Source: Diphasiastrum complanatum (taxonomy: Eukaryota; Streptophyta; Lycopodiopsida; Lycopodiales; Lycopodiaceae). From it: 64,000 bases of DNA. A program made the translations under genes and the position numbers. Shown piece after piece: positions 11,195-22,629 of this stretch (within the stretch, counting starts at the first letter, position 1; each line of letters starts with the position of its first letter). Under the pieces are notes generated by a model, which saw only the letters and a program-made list of their open reading frames with translations, searched no databases and was not told where the DNA came from. The stretch is from positions 29,286,340-29,350,339 of the forward strand of contig CM055111.1 in NCBI GenBank assembly GCA_029204225.1, given 5' to 3'.

Positions 11195-11475
11195 TTGAGT
11201 GCAAGTGCCCCCGAAATGGGTGCCCCGGAAAAAAAGGGCGCCAGTTCTCGGGACATGGGCGCTGGTGCCCGGACATGTGAGGAGCTCTGCCCGGGACGCG
11301 GGCACACCAGTGACCAGGACGCGGGGGTGGTGCTTGGGATCGGCTATTCGGGACGCACATTAGTGCTCGGGGCGCTGGGGCACTGCCCGGGACCAGTAGG
11401 TGGCTGCCCGGGACACACCCCGGTGCCCAGGACCCGGGGGTGCTGCCTGGGGTGCATGCTGCCTGCCCTTAAGAA
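11195..11475. repeat. GC-rich degenerate minisatellite (GCCCGGGAC core)
   Basis: An abrupt GC-rich island in AT-rich surroundings. The core GCCCGGGAC or a close variant (TGCCCGG, GGGACGCGGG, GGTGCCC) recurs roughly every 20-40 bp. Frames cross it on both strands, but the peptides are Gly/Pro/Arg/Cys repeats with no domain. Confidence 0.7.
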
Positions 11476-13279
11476 TTAAGAATTGGGAGGCCTACCAAAA
11501 AATGTGTGCCCATGCATTTGCACGTGCGGGCACGTTTGAAATCCCCAAAAAATTTTCAAGTGCACCTTGTGTCTATTTGCACATTCACATTTGCAACCGC
11601 CAAAAATATCAGGTACTCGCATGATTAAAAGTATATATTACTTTTTAGTGCCCAATATTAGAAAACTATGAGGCCTAAAAAATTGGTGGGCACTCTCAGC
11701 CCCTGGCCCGTGGACTTGCCAAATGGCCAAGGAGTGGTCCATCACATTTACTAGCCTTATATTCAAGAGAGGTGTGTCATGCACAAGTCATCTCACTTGC
11801 CAAGACACACAAATGTGTACTAGTAGGGCCACACAAGCATACTTGATGGTCAGGCCCAAAACTCACCAATAAAACAATCAAATCTCATGAATTACAAAAC
11901 CAGCCCACTCCAAAAGTAATGGAAAGAGGTGTATGAGACCCTGACATAACTATTGGGATATTCCCATGATGAAAAGTTGCAATCTTCATGGGCTTGTAAT
12001 GGCATGCTTGTCGAAGTGGATGTGATGGTAATTGAGTGGCAAATACTTGGTAAAAAATTTGCTCGTGCAAGGGATTTATTAGAAAATGCAAGTGATTTGC
12101 TTTGCTTTGCTCTCGAAGTGGTCTCTATTCTTTTTTATTTGATGCACCCTTTTACGTTGTGCTTCGAGTATGATGTGATTAACACTAGAGTGTGCATTTT
12201 AAGGCACTTTTGCAAAAATCTCTAAATGTCATCAAATCCTTTCAAAGACCCATTTTGTTGATTTAGATAATTTTTTTTACTATCTCTAAATTTGACACGT
12301 AAGCAAGTCTACTTTCAAATCAAAATGACAGAGTTGAATTTTGACACGTCTATCTCTAGTTATGCCTCAACAAGTGAGCAGGAGTTTGATGCACACTTTT
12401 GTACACATGCGCACAAAAGTGTGCCAAAACAACTCGTGTTAAATTAAGAAAATCATGCTTTAACACATAAGTCGCAGGTAAGATAGATTGGTATGTTCTA
12501 GAATTTGGGGAGATGGCTTATCTATTGGAATATCAACTACGTACGATGGTGATATATAGCATGACCTACATGTGCAATTTGCCTCTTGTTTACTTTGTTG
12601 TTTTATTTCAGCCTCCCTGCATAGTTAAATTTCACTACCCAATGTCATTTGCATTTTGTGAATGCACTAAAAGCACAAAACATCATAGCCCCGTTGAGTA
12701 AGGCAACTTGTCATGGGATGTCCCCAATCAATCTCTTGAAAATAAATTTTAAAATCGCTAAATTAAACAAGAATAATATTTACTATGAAGATTAGAAAGA
12801 TGATAAAAATACATTCACTAAATTTCACTTTTGCACAGTCTATTACTAATCAAGAAAGTGCTCAATGATGTGCAACAAATTTAACACTACAAGATTTTTG
12901 TTGTGTTTTTTTTGGGAGAGTTGAAATGGACTTCTAAAAATTAGCGCTAATTTCTCATAGCGATTGACGCTATTTCAACGGTCACAATTGGAAATAACAA
13001 CAAAAATACCAAATTTAGTAAAACCATTAACTTTCAAACATCAATATATGAGGCATGATCATTTATTATCATACACTTTACAATGATGTGTAGATTTTAT
13101 AAATATGTAGGTACATGCCAAGTGAGAAGAACCACAAGTTTCTTCAAATCCAGTTTTTATCTCGTTTGCTAGCACTCTAAAATCCAAATATGTTATTTCT
13201 TATTGAAACAATTTATTAAAAAAAAAAAATGTTAGAATATAGAGAGTCATCTTTAGACTTTATTAAACACTTCTAAGGC
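11476..13279. other. No gene seen
   Basis: AT-rich sequence. The longest frame (11953-12225, plus) has no domain and no supporting context. Confidence 0.5.
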
Positions 13280-13640
13280 GAGTCACAGTTTGAGCACATC
13301 GTTCATCAACATCATACATGTTGGGGCATTGGTCAGCCCAAAAGGTAGTACTAAAAATTCCTAGTGACCAAAACAAATTCAGAAGGTAGTCTTATTTACA
13401 TCCTCTTCAAGAATCCTCATCTGATGGTATGCACTCTTCAGACCAATCTTGCTCAATACCATAGAACCATGAACATCTAATAGATTGTCAATACGTGGCA
13501 TAGGATATTGATGCTTTGAACAATAGTCTTGTTCAAGCCTTGATGATCCACATACATTTTTCATGACCCATCTTTCTTCTTAACAAGAATGATCATAGAG
13601 ATAAAAAGGGAGAAGCTAGGCCTTATCCGCCACTCAAAAT
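13280..13640 (-). pseudogene. Ty3/gypsy reverse transcriptase fragment
   Basis: Minus-strand frames give the fingers and palm of a gypsy RT in order: KKDGS, CVDHQGLNK-like, QYPMPRIDNLLD, SKIGLKSAYHQMRI, EEDVNKTTF, then EFLVLPFGLTNAP after a frameshift or stop. SKIDLKSGYHQ is the family's motif A, and here the catalytic Asp reads Gly (SKIGLKS). The YADD box and all other domains are missing, so this is a short dead fragment. Confidence 0.85.
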
Positions 13641-13917
13641 AATCCTCAATCATGCTTCTATACTCTCCCTCCTCTTTGAGACTCATTGTATAGGTTGGTT
13701 TGTTAACACGTAATGCGTATTTGCATCGTGCATATGGGCTTGCTATTTTTTTGCTGAGCCAAGCCTCTGTTCCAATTTGTGATGGTCATGACTCTGAAGA
13801 AGAAGAGCATCCCTTATGTTAAATTATTCTATATCCCTATATTCCTTATCCCTTATCCTAAACTCTTTCCCCTAGATCCCTTACCCTAAACCCTAAAACC
13901 CAAATCTTTTTATCCTA

Positions 13918-14695
13918 AGTTGCTTCTGAACTATATGATGAGTGGTTTAAAATTATGAAGATTATACCTATTTACGAAAACTTGGGTAAGGATATAGTCA
14001 ATGAGCATGCTTTGTATTGTAAGAATGATGCGTTCGAATTTCTAAAGAAACGTAAATGGTTACATGGTAAGAATCATACCCATATGTCTAGATTAAAAGA
14101 TGTCGATAATGAATGACAATGGCTTACAAAACATCTATATGTGAATAGTAATCCATGCTTTCTTTGTATCCATTTTGTTAGGAAACTGGCCATTGACAGA
14201 CTAAATAGGCCTGATTTTACTCCTTTCTCGAATAGTACAAATTGGGTTAAACTGTCTTTGCTATTTGTGATAAACAAGATCAATTGTACACCACCAGAAA
14301 TTTTTAAGGTAATGAGATAATACCGTACTTACTTTGCACCTATAAATCTCCTAAAGAATCATTCAGATGGATTACCAATGCTCACAATTGCTGTTTTTCT
14401 AAACTTGCATTTGCTCCTAACAAAAGCTCTTAGTATGTTGCTTCCATTCCTGATGAAAGAGACATGCCTCAAGGCAAGAACATACAAGAATATTCTTAAT
14501 GTGGAAACAACTTTATTCTAGCAATGTGACTCTTCTATTGACTTCTCTCCGAATATGCCCAAAACCATCCGCTCTATGTGGGTGGCTGATATATCGAAAT
14601 GCTTTGAAAATATAGCTTTGGAAGGAATAGATGGACTTAAAACCAATATGAAGTTTCTTTACATAGCAGTGGTCCTGTTGCGATATGGTCACACG
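13918..14695 (+). pseudogene. RT-like pseudogene, not of copia, gypsy or LINE type
   Basis: One frame runs about 130 codons with a single stop (DEWFKIMKIIPIYENLGKD, KHLYVNSNPCFLCIHFVRK, NRPDFTPF). After a frameshift it continues with SPKESFRWITNAHNC, resembling the RT fingers motif, and LLLTKALSMLLPF. It ends with SMWVADISKCFENIALEG, which resembles RT motif A: hydrophobics, then the catalytic Asp followed by CF/Y. The YXDD box and thumb are not found. The layout recalls RT-related genes outside the LTR and LINE groups (Penelope-like or rvt-type), but that is from memory of motifs only. Two stops and at least two frame changes show it is dead. Confidence 0.5.
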
Positions 14696-15690
14696 TGCTA
14701 GATTTTATGGCGATGGAAAGCTCATAGAGCAGGAAGGTATGCCAGTCGTATGGCATTACCGAGGGGCTCGAAAATTCTATGAAAGATTCCACGATCTGGC
14801 TGAGCAGCTTGGACTAAATGCGGTCCTTGTGGAAAGTTGAAATAACTAGAAAGTTGTTCAACAAGTAGGCAGCTGCTTGGATTATAAGATCGTTGATAGC
14901 CTCTGTCAAGTACCCGTTGTTAGTCTGAACTGGGATTTCAGGAGCAGTCTTGGTTACGAATGGCTGGCTTGGCGATGGGAGATGGGCTGGCGGACACTAT
15001 GCCCACAGTGACCATGGAGTTAGCGTTGATTCGTACCTTGTACGTTAGTACTTTGGTACAAGATGTGGAAACGCGACTTTGGTGCGTCCTAGATTGCGTA
15101 GGCATGGAGAGCTAGCCCCTTGTTTATGTCAGAAGAAAAAAGTGGTGGGAAAAATTCCCATTGCTTGAAGAAGAGGGCCAGCAGTCTGAAGCCAAGGTTG
15201 GATTAAGAGAGCAGACGACAGAGGCCAAATCAGGGTGGCAGAAGGTATCTCGCGGGTGATGACCTGCTTGGTGCCGATTTCATCAGTAGAAGATGAGAAA
15301 GTCATGTTAGTGGATGGAGGGTGTGCTCTGTTAACGTAGTAAATGAAGAAATGCGGAAAGGCACGTAAAAACGAAAAATCCAGTTAAAACAATACAAAGG
15401 CTTAAAAACTAAAAACAAAAGGTTAAAATTGTGAGGACAATGGTGACAATGGTGGTATCGGTGTGGATCTGATAGTTGTGAGTGAAGATGAAGGCTTGTG
15501 AGAAGTTTCGTCGCAATTGAATAACTTTGAAATTTGGAAGAAAATTTCGACAGAGCTTCGTTGAATGAAGTGCCAAATGACTCGAATTCTGCCCTTATAT
15601 AGCGGAATTTAGAGTGCGTATTAAGTGAAATGCACTTTACCCAGCTTAGCTCCAACCAAAATTTTGCAGGGACCTTCTTCACAATATTCT
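14696..15690. other. Unassigned; open frames on both strands, no domain recognised
   Basis: More GC-rich than its neighbours. Plus-strand 14693-14840 reads ARFYGDGKLIEQEGMPVVW and onward to a stop. The minus strand has a 59-codon frame starting at about 15306 and a gapped frame through 15100-14700. Neither strand shows a family I know. It may be a broken host gene or repeat. Confidence 0.3.
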
Positions 15691-16150
15691 AAGATCTCAG
15701 AGAAGTCTGCGAGGGTTCAAAAGGTGATTTGGCTGCCTCGAAGGTTCTGCGAGGGTTCAAGTTGTCTCCGAGGTTTCGTAGGAGATGATCTCTCACACAA
15801 CTTGCTCCAGATATTGGATTTTCAAGATTAGACCCTGTAGGCAGGCTAATTTCACTGCTCTGATTCCATTAATGCTCTCTGTGAGGGCTGGTTTGTTGAT
15901 CTTGATGGTCTGCGAGGGTTCCAAAGATTCTGCCTTCTTGAACCCTCGCAGACACTCAAATTTGATGACTCCTACATCAATAACCTCGTAGAGATTTTCA
16001 TGATTTTTTTTTGAGTCAGATCTAGTGACTGTCAAAGTTTCAAGAGTTAACTCCCAAGGGATCTCAAAAAATCATGGAAAAAGTGCCCTTTTTGAGTGTT
16101 TTATGACGAGATCTTGAGATTCTCTGATCCTTAACTCTTGCAGACTAATA
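15690..16150. repeat. Cluster of CTGCGAGGGTT motifs in both orientations
   Basis: TCTGCGAGGGTTC occurs at about 15702, 15747 and 15910. Its complement AACCCTCGCAGA is at about 15943, with variants at 15875, 15972 and 16132. Spacing is irregular. The same motif clusters at 37.45-37.87 kb and 47.15-47.47 kb. Confidence 0.7.
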
Positions 16151-16269
16151 TACCATTGCATCCAAGCCAGATCTGACTATGGAGAGTTCTCTGGGCTTCT
16201 GATGGACATTTGGGAGCTGATCCATCAGTTTAAGTGAGTTTTGCCTTTATTTTGCTACATTTTTTTGAG

Positions 16270-17160
16270 TTCGATGTCTTTGATTTGCAAAAACAAAAAA
16301 CAAGATCAATGGCTCCATCAAGAATTTTCTCTCGAATACAATGATAGTGTATTTCGATGTGCTTGGTTAGAGCATGTAAAACTGGATTTTTGACAAGGTG
16401 AATGCAGCTTTGATTGTCGCAAGATATAGTAGTAGCATCCACCTGTGGCTGACCTAAATCCACAAGCAATTTTCGTAACCATACCGCTTCTTGTGTAGCA
16501 TTGCTGAGTGCTCAATATTCAGCTTCTGTTGATGATAAAGCTGCTGTAGGTTGCCTTTTGCTACTCCATGAAATTGCAGCTATGCCATAACTGAATGTAT
16601 GACCACTGGTAGATCTTCTGTCATCAATATTCCCTGCCCAATTGGCATCTATATAACCTACCAACATCGGCGCTTTAGGCTGATCATACTTCAAACCAAA
16701 ATTCAATGTCCCTCGAATGTATCTGAGAATACGTTTAGCAGACTTCCAGTGTGCTTGACTAGGATCTTGCATAAATTGACTAACAACACCAACAACATAA
16801 GGAATATCAGGTCTTGTGTGTGTCAAATAAATCAAACTACCCACCAACTATCTATACAAATAAACATCCACTTTATCAGATTCATCATATGTAGTAAGCT
16901 TCATGTTGACATCCATAGGTGTACTCAATGGCTTACAATCCTACATATTGAACTTATAAAGCAAATCTCGTGCATATTTGCTTTGTGTAAGAAATACCAT
17001 GTCTTTTTTTTGCCATACTTCAATGCCAAGATAGTAGTGCATCAATCCTAGATCACTCATGTCAAAAGCATTGGAAAGATTTGATTTGATTTCATTAATT
17101 AACCTCTCATTACTTCCTGTAATAATCAAATCATCCACGTACAACACAATGAACACTATA
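16270..17160 (-). pseudogene. Copia element J: RT palm to RNase H
   Basis: In minus-strand order: the RT active-site box LYVDDLIITGSN (about 17150), YYLGIEV, SKYARDLLYKFNM, then after a stop SLIYLTHTRPDIPY, the RNase H part YIDANWAGNIDDRRSTSGH and ALSSTEAEY. It ends with DNQSCIHLVKNP and TKHIEIHYHCIREK at about 16330. The YVDD box is intact. A few stops separate the pieces. Upstream RT, integrase and protease are absent, and only a gag piece follows at 17226-17536, so a large internal deletion has joined gag to RT. Confidence 0.88.
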
Positions 17161-17225
17161 TTTGAATCTTGCCTTAGAATGTAAAGAGAGAAAACCTACG
17201 AATAGACTAATAGACTAGCCTACGG

Positions 17226-17536
17226 CTAATTACAGCAGGTAACAGCTGTCAACATTAATGTACATCGTAAACAGTAACAATGAAGTTTATCATTGATTTC
17301 TAACATCTTGAGCTTATACTTCTTAGAAGATTTATTCTTCTGAATAAATAGAGCATTTTCTGAATCACCATTGTCATCATAGGGTTCACGAGCTTCTACT
17401 TCCTCCTTCACTCTATCTATCGCCTTTTGAAGTGTCATTGTCGTATCTTTCGCCAATAAGGTTCGAGTTGTGTGGAATGACCTGGGTAGGGCTCGAAGAA
17501 AATAACTAAGCTGTTTTTCCTTAGAAATTGTATTTT
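17226..17536 (-). pseudogene. Copia element J: gag fragment (UBN2-type)
   Basis: The minus-strand peptide SKEKQLSYFLRALPRSFHTT followed by TLLAKDTTMTLQKAIDRVKE is typical of the C-terminal half of copia gag. It is cut at its upstream end by the LTR of element A at 17551, which shows A inserted into J's gag. Confidence 0.7.
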
Positions 17537-17550
17537 CTGCACCAGAATTC

Positions 17551-18194
17551 TATGAAAGATTTCAGATCCTTAAGATCCAATCTACTTGAATGATCTTTGG
17601 TTAGAAAGAGAAATACACTATCAATCTCACCAATGTAGAAAAATCAGCATCTACACACAAAATGAGATGCAAACACCAATAGAACTTGATCAAACTTGAA
17701 TGAAATAAAAAGTTACTGTTGCTGTTCGTACAAAACCAGCAAGCTACTGTATTTCACACGTGTGGATCCAAAAATAGCAAATATAGATCATTCTACACAT
17801 AGAATTGCGAGCAATCACCAAGATAGTGCGCCAATGGATAGTAGAACCCAAGGACCATGTATAAGCATGAAATGAGATAGAGAAGAGAGAAGATTGCTCT
17901 CTCCACGAGTTACATTTTATAGCAGGTCCAGACCTATTTGGCCACTTGGATTTTCCACCAAAATGCTAACCCTACTAATTTTGGGTCTAGATTCAATGTA
18001 CCCAATTATTCAAATTTGAATCTACTCCAACTCGCATTCTAACTTTCCCACACTTTCAAAAACTGTTTATTCGAATGAAATTTAGACTAATGAACTTCGA
18101 AAAGTCAACCTCTAAGTCTAAAACAAGTTTTGGCCTCAATATGCCAAATATGAAAATGTAGCAAAATGTGATGAAACTAGTTGAATCTTTCACA
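17551..18194 (-). repeat. LTR of element A (3' LTR in element orientation)
   Basis: It aligns along its whole length with the 653-bp LTRs of element B read on the other strand. Shared blocks include AATCTAGACCC, the CACACGTGTG palindrome (17752-17765) and the CTTGGTG...CACTATC region. The inner end begins TGTGAAAG next to an AGGGAG polypurine tract. The outer end is degraded (TATGAAAG for TGTGAAGG). Divergence from B is much greater than between the two B LTRs. Confidence 0.85.
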
Positions 18195-20227
18195 CTCCCT
18201 CTTCAACTAGTTTTAGCATAGACTTTGATAACACTCCAAGTGAAGTCCTATGCTTCATGGACAAGTCTTTTCCCAATGCTTTGGTGAAGATATCAACTAC
18301 ACATTCCCTTGAAGACACATGTTGAAGCTCCACCTCCTTTGCAATGACTCGCTCCCTCACAAAATGATATTGTATCTCAATATGCTTGCTCCTAGCATAG
18401 TTTTTGACCATAGAACTTTGATCCATCATAAGAATGATCTTCTTCTGCTCAAAATAGAAACAACCATAATTAATATAGAGAATAGTGTCCACTTGGGATG
18501 CTTCACTATTTCTTACATCAATTTTACATGTAAAAATGTGACTAGAACATGAAGAATCAAATAGAATGTAAATGAGATGATTCCACCATGCTTCCAACTC
18601 TGAGCTCTCTGGAAAAATATAGCAAACAAACAATAAATGTGAGTGATCAACTTTTGCTTGCATGTCTCCTCCTTCTTTGTCCTTTGTTGCCATGTATCCA
18701 CCATGATACTCCATGAAGGAGCCTCCATTAGCTTCATTTCCATCAGCAAAACCAACCAAGAATGCTAGTACAAATCCAACATCAAAACAATGTTCACCAA
18801 TGTAGCTAGTTTTACGATATCTTGACAATTTGCACACATCCACTTGAAATTGCTCAAACATGAGATAGAACAAATAAAGTAAACTTGAACAACACTTCCT
18901 TACTGCTCCTTTGACCTTACTTGAGTCTTCAATATGCTGCAAAAACAGTCCCATAACACCTTTGCCAATTACCTCTCCTTTGATGCTCTTGACTAGCTCC
19001 AAATTGCCAACTTCCCTTTTGACTAGTTGAAGCGCTTTGAGACCAACCTCTTGATCTTCAACTTGACCATCAAAGTCATTGAACAAACTTTGTTTTCTAG
19101 ATCCATTACTTGATTTTATAGCAAGACAACATCCATCCACTTGCATAGCTCCATGTGACAAGACATCCTCCAAATGAACATTCCTATTTGTAGAGAGAGA
19201 AATAGGAATTGTGCCAATCCCTTTGATTGCACTCTCACCATCATTGGTCGTGTAGATCACCCTCTTGTCATCTCCATATGCCAGCAAAGAAGTGAAGTAC
19301 TCTTTGTGAAAAGTCATGTGTGAACTTGCTCCACTATCAATCCACCAAGGATCTAGATCTCTATCATTAGCAAGCATACATGAAGACACCACAAAAGCAT
19401 CATCATTTGCATCTTGAACATCCAAAACATCCTCATCAAGAGTAAGATTACCTTGCTTGTCTCCTTGATCTCTCTTCTTCTTGTAACACTCAATTGCAAA
19501 GTGTCCTTTGATGCCACAATAGAAGCACTTGAGCTTTGATCTATGCTTCTTTTTGCCACTTGAAGAAGCATCCACTTGATCTTGCCCTTTAGACCACTTA
19601 CTTTTGGTTTTGCCCTTGAATTTGCCCTTTGTGAACATAGCATCCTCTTGAAGTGTCGATGTAGATCCACCTCTTGCTTGAAGCCTATATTCCTCATTGA
19701 TCAAGATCTCTTGAAGATCCATCAAACTTGGCAAAGTCTTTTGAATAGTAATACTTTGAACAATGTTAGCATGAGCATCCAACAAGCCATTAAGAATCAC
19801 TTGAATAAGCTCTCCTTCCTTAATGCTTTCATCTATGCAAGCTAACTCATCACTCAATGTTTCATTCTCAAAACAAAAGTACTTGGACTTTCTTCATTCT
19901 TTTGCAAACAAGAAAAGATTTGCCTTCTTAGAGTCAACACTCTAGAAGTAGACTTGCATCCAAGCTTCCAAAGATGATGTGCACTTACCAACTTCCTTGC
20001 CAAAGTTCATTGGTAACATTCATCTTTATCATGTGTAGAGCCTTCTTGGCCCTCTTGTCATACCTCATTTGATCTTGTTGTGTTGCTGGTCTCTCCTCCA
20101 AACCTACAACAATATCCAAATCATCATTCATCTCAAGAAGTGACTCCATCCTCACTTTCTACAGTGAATAGTTAGTTGAGGTAAGCCTATCATTGGCTTC
20201 CAACATGACTCCAATTGAGGTTGCCAT
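18190..20227 (-). pseudogene. Element A: non-autonomous copia gag-protease fused to unusual 3' segment
   Basis: The gag start lies at 20227; a stop and frameshift break its first third. From 19857 to 18190 a single frame of 555 codons stays open. It encodes the gag C-half (LNGLLDAHANIVQS), a basic linker, the zinc knuckle CFYCGIKGHFAIEC and protease WWIDSGASSHM. It then jumps directly to QVDGCCLAIKSS and on through QSLFNDFDGQ, EVGLKALQLVK and KLSRYRKTSYIG. The last 80 codons are an RNase H tail (DQSSMVKN, ARSKHIEIQYHFVRE, VDIFTKALG). No integrase and no RT box are present. The stop codon lies inside the first bases of the LTR. The 5' LTR is not found, because D split the leader. Confidence 0.8.
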
Positions 20228-20474
20228 GTAGCAATGACTTGATCTTCTCTTTCAACCTATTTCAATGCACAAAGCACTCCTTTGAGCAACAACAAATGCT
20301 TTCAAAAGAAATCACCAAGATTTGAAACTATCTCACAAATTCTCTTCTAGCACTTATCTAAGCAAATCAACACATAGAATCATGGAGTCTTGATCAACCT
20401 ATGATCTATCCTCAATCTAATGACTTTTGCCACTTCCTAAGATTGAAACACACTCAAATGAAGTCCAGCAACCA
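20228..20474 (-). mobile_element. Leader of element A, cut by element D
   Basis: The sequence aligns, reversed, with the B leader at 26240-26490 (AACCTATGATCTATCCTCAA, CTTCCTAAGATTGAAACACA). Homology stops at CAGCAACC (about 20473), exactly where the LTR of D begins. Confidence 0.8.
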
Positions 20475-20746
20475 TGCAAGTATGTTGTTCCATAAATGCA
20501 ACTTCCAAGTTTGGACTAGATAGAACTCGAGCTATATGGATATAATTTCTTGTACTTTTGCTCATTTACGATTCATTGCTATCATTCTTTGATTCTTAGC
20601 ATGCTAGATTGTGGTTAAGCCATAACTTCTGTACTAGATCTTGCTACTCAATCTAGAATCAGGTTATTGTGCTAATCATAAAACTTAATTAGATCTATCA
20701 TACTTGTGGATCTTCCCCACACGTGTGAATTCTGGAAATTTTGTCA
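20475..20746 (+). repeat. 5' LTR of element D, internally deleted
   Basis: It begins TGCAAGTATGTTGTTC and ends TTTTGTCA. It matches the LTR of F (36001-36734, opposite strand) at both ends but lacks about 460 bp of the middle. It carries CACACGTGTG at 20718-20727. Confidence 0.75.
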
Positions 20747-20759
20747 TGGTAACAGAGCC
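20747..20759 (+). promoter_or_regulatory. Primer-binding site of D
   Basis: TGGTAACAGAGCC directly follows the LTR, one base different from the iMet-type TGGTATCAGAGCC found beside the other LTRs. Confidence 0.8.
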
Positions 20760-21371
20760 AAATTGAGTTTTGCATGCTGGAACTAAATTTTTAGGTCTGA
20801 AAAGTAGTAGTACGGAATTTTGGAATTCCACACGTGTGAAAATCAGAGATTTTCAGTCCCTTCTATCTCCTTGCTTGTAGATCCAAAGATAGTGGCATTA
20901 TAGCTTGATGGAAAGCTTATGATGTGTACTTTCCATAGAAATTGATACCAAATCAATTTGATGTGTCCAAAATCCGAGTGACCACATTTTGATTCGATTC
21001 AACCTTGCATTGTTCTGAGTCCATTGTTTTGAGCATCCTACACAAGAAACTGAAGATCAAGACTAAGTTTGAAGTAATTGAATACCCTTTGAGCCTTCTG
21101 TGTATCAATAGTGTTTTCTTTTGAAACATTTCACACGTGCCAAAAGTAGGATTCAAACTTGTCAAAGTGTCTCAATCCACTTTGTGTGTCTGATTTAGAT
21201 AATCTTGTTTTGTGGAATATTTGAGATCCATCTCAAATACAGTTGCAAGTTTTTCACATAAGAAGGAGTACATCCTTGAAAATACCTATAGTGAAAGAGA
21301 GCAGCAACATTAAATTTGATTGGAACAAGCTCAAACATATTGTAGTCCAATAACTAAGAAGTCTTCACATA
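20760..21371 (+). mobile_element. Untranslated leader of D
   Basis: No coding frame. A second CACACGTGTG palindrome lies at 20829-20838 and a half copy at about 21130. Confidence 0.6.
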
Positions 21372-22567
21372 ATGGCACCTCTAGGAGGATATCTTCTAGA
21401 AGCAAATGAAAGACTAAATACTTCTAATTACTCAATTTGGAAGTTCAGAATGGAGTCTATTTTGATACTCCAGGATGTTATGGACATTGTGTTTCGTGTT
21501 GAGGAGGAGCCTCAAGCATAGGTTGAAATTCCTAAATATAGGAAGAGAGCTAGAATGGCTCTACATTTCATTAAGATGAATGTATAATGAAATTTTGAGA
21601 GAGATAGGATCTTGCACTACAGCCAAAGAAGTTGGGATGCACTTAAGTCCATCTATGAAACAAAGAATACTTCTAGAGTACTCACTCTTAGGAATCAGAT
21701 TTTCCAAAGTTTCCAAAGAAGTGAAGAAAGTTTATCAAACTATGTTCTGAGAGTTAAACACTTACATAGAAAGCTTTCTTGTGTTGGTGTTACTATTAAC
21801 CAAGATGAGCTAGTTCAAGTCATTTTAAATGGCTTGAAAGATGACTATGATAATCTTGTTCCATCTTTTTCCATTAAGGAGGAGTTGCCTAATCTAGAAA
21901 CTCTCCAAGGAATTCTTATTTCTGAAGAAGCTAGACAAAGCTATAAACTTTCTAGGATGAACAAACCCAAGCATGATGGAAGTGACAAAGCCCTCTTTGT
22001 CAAGGACAAGCATAAACGCATGAGTAAGAACCAGTTCTCTCAAGCATCCAACAAAGACAAAGCCAAGGATCAAGACAAAGATGGTTAAGAGGATCATTCA
22101 TCTCATCCTTCTACTTCAAAGACCAAGAAGAAGAAAGTGAAGTGTTTCTTGTGTGGCAAGAAGGGGCACTATGCCTCTAATTGCTTTACAAAGAAAACCA
22201 ACTCAAGCAAACAAATCTCTCCAAAGAGATTGAAGAAGATTTTGTTCCAAGTGATGGAGAAGGATCACTCATGGTGTCTAGTTTTTCTTCATCACCTTTC
22301 AAGAAAGATGGAGCTTGGTACATAGATAGTGGAGTTTCTTCACATATGTGCTGTTCAAAGGAGTCTTTTGACTCAATTGTACCTTACAAAGGACTTAAGA
22401 GATCTATTTACACTACTAATGATCATGAGTGCTCTATAGAAGAAATTGGCAACATTCCATTGAAACTTGCTTCTTCTAAAGTTCTTGCACTTTCTAATGT
22501 TCTTTTTATTCCAAAACTTACAAAGAACTTGATTAGTGTGAGAAAGTTTCTTGTGGTTGTGATGTAA
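21372..22567 (+). pseudogene. Element D: copia gag and protease
   Basis: Gag starts MAPLGGYLLEANERLN and has stops early (after EEEPQA and after KMNV). A long open piece then runs from HYSQRSWDALKSIYE through LNGLKDDYDNLVPS and a Lys-rich linker, to a stop at 22086. The zinc knuckle CFLCGKKGHYASNC (about 22143) is intact. After a frameshift the protease reads AWYIDSGVSSHM (DSG retained), followed by FIPKLTKNLISV. It breaks at 22567 before any integrase. Function was structural (gag) and proteolytic. Confidence 0.85.
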
Positions 22568-22629
22568 ACAACTCCAATACTTGCTTTATCAAGAAAAATG
22601 ATGAGGTCCTAGCTGATGGATCTAGATAT

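Noticed and set aside
13881-13906. CCCTAAACCCTAAAACCC telomere-like text
   Set aside because: Fewer than three imperfect units; more likely a chance or telo-box motif than an interstitial telomere.
15302-15682. 126-codon minus-strand frame
   Set aside because: His/Ser/Phe-biased composition with no domain; it overlaps the edge of the CTGCGAG repeat cluster.
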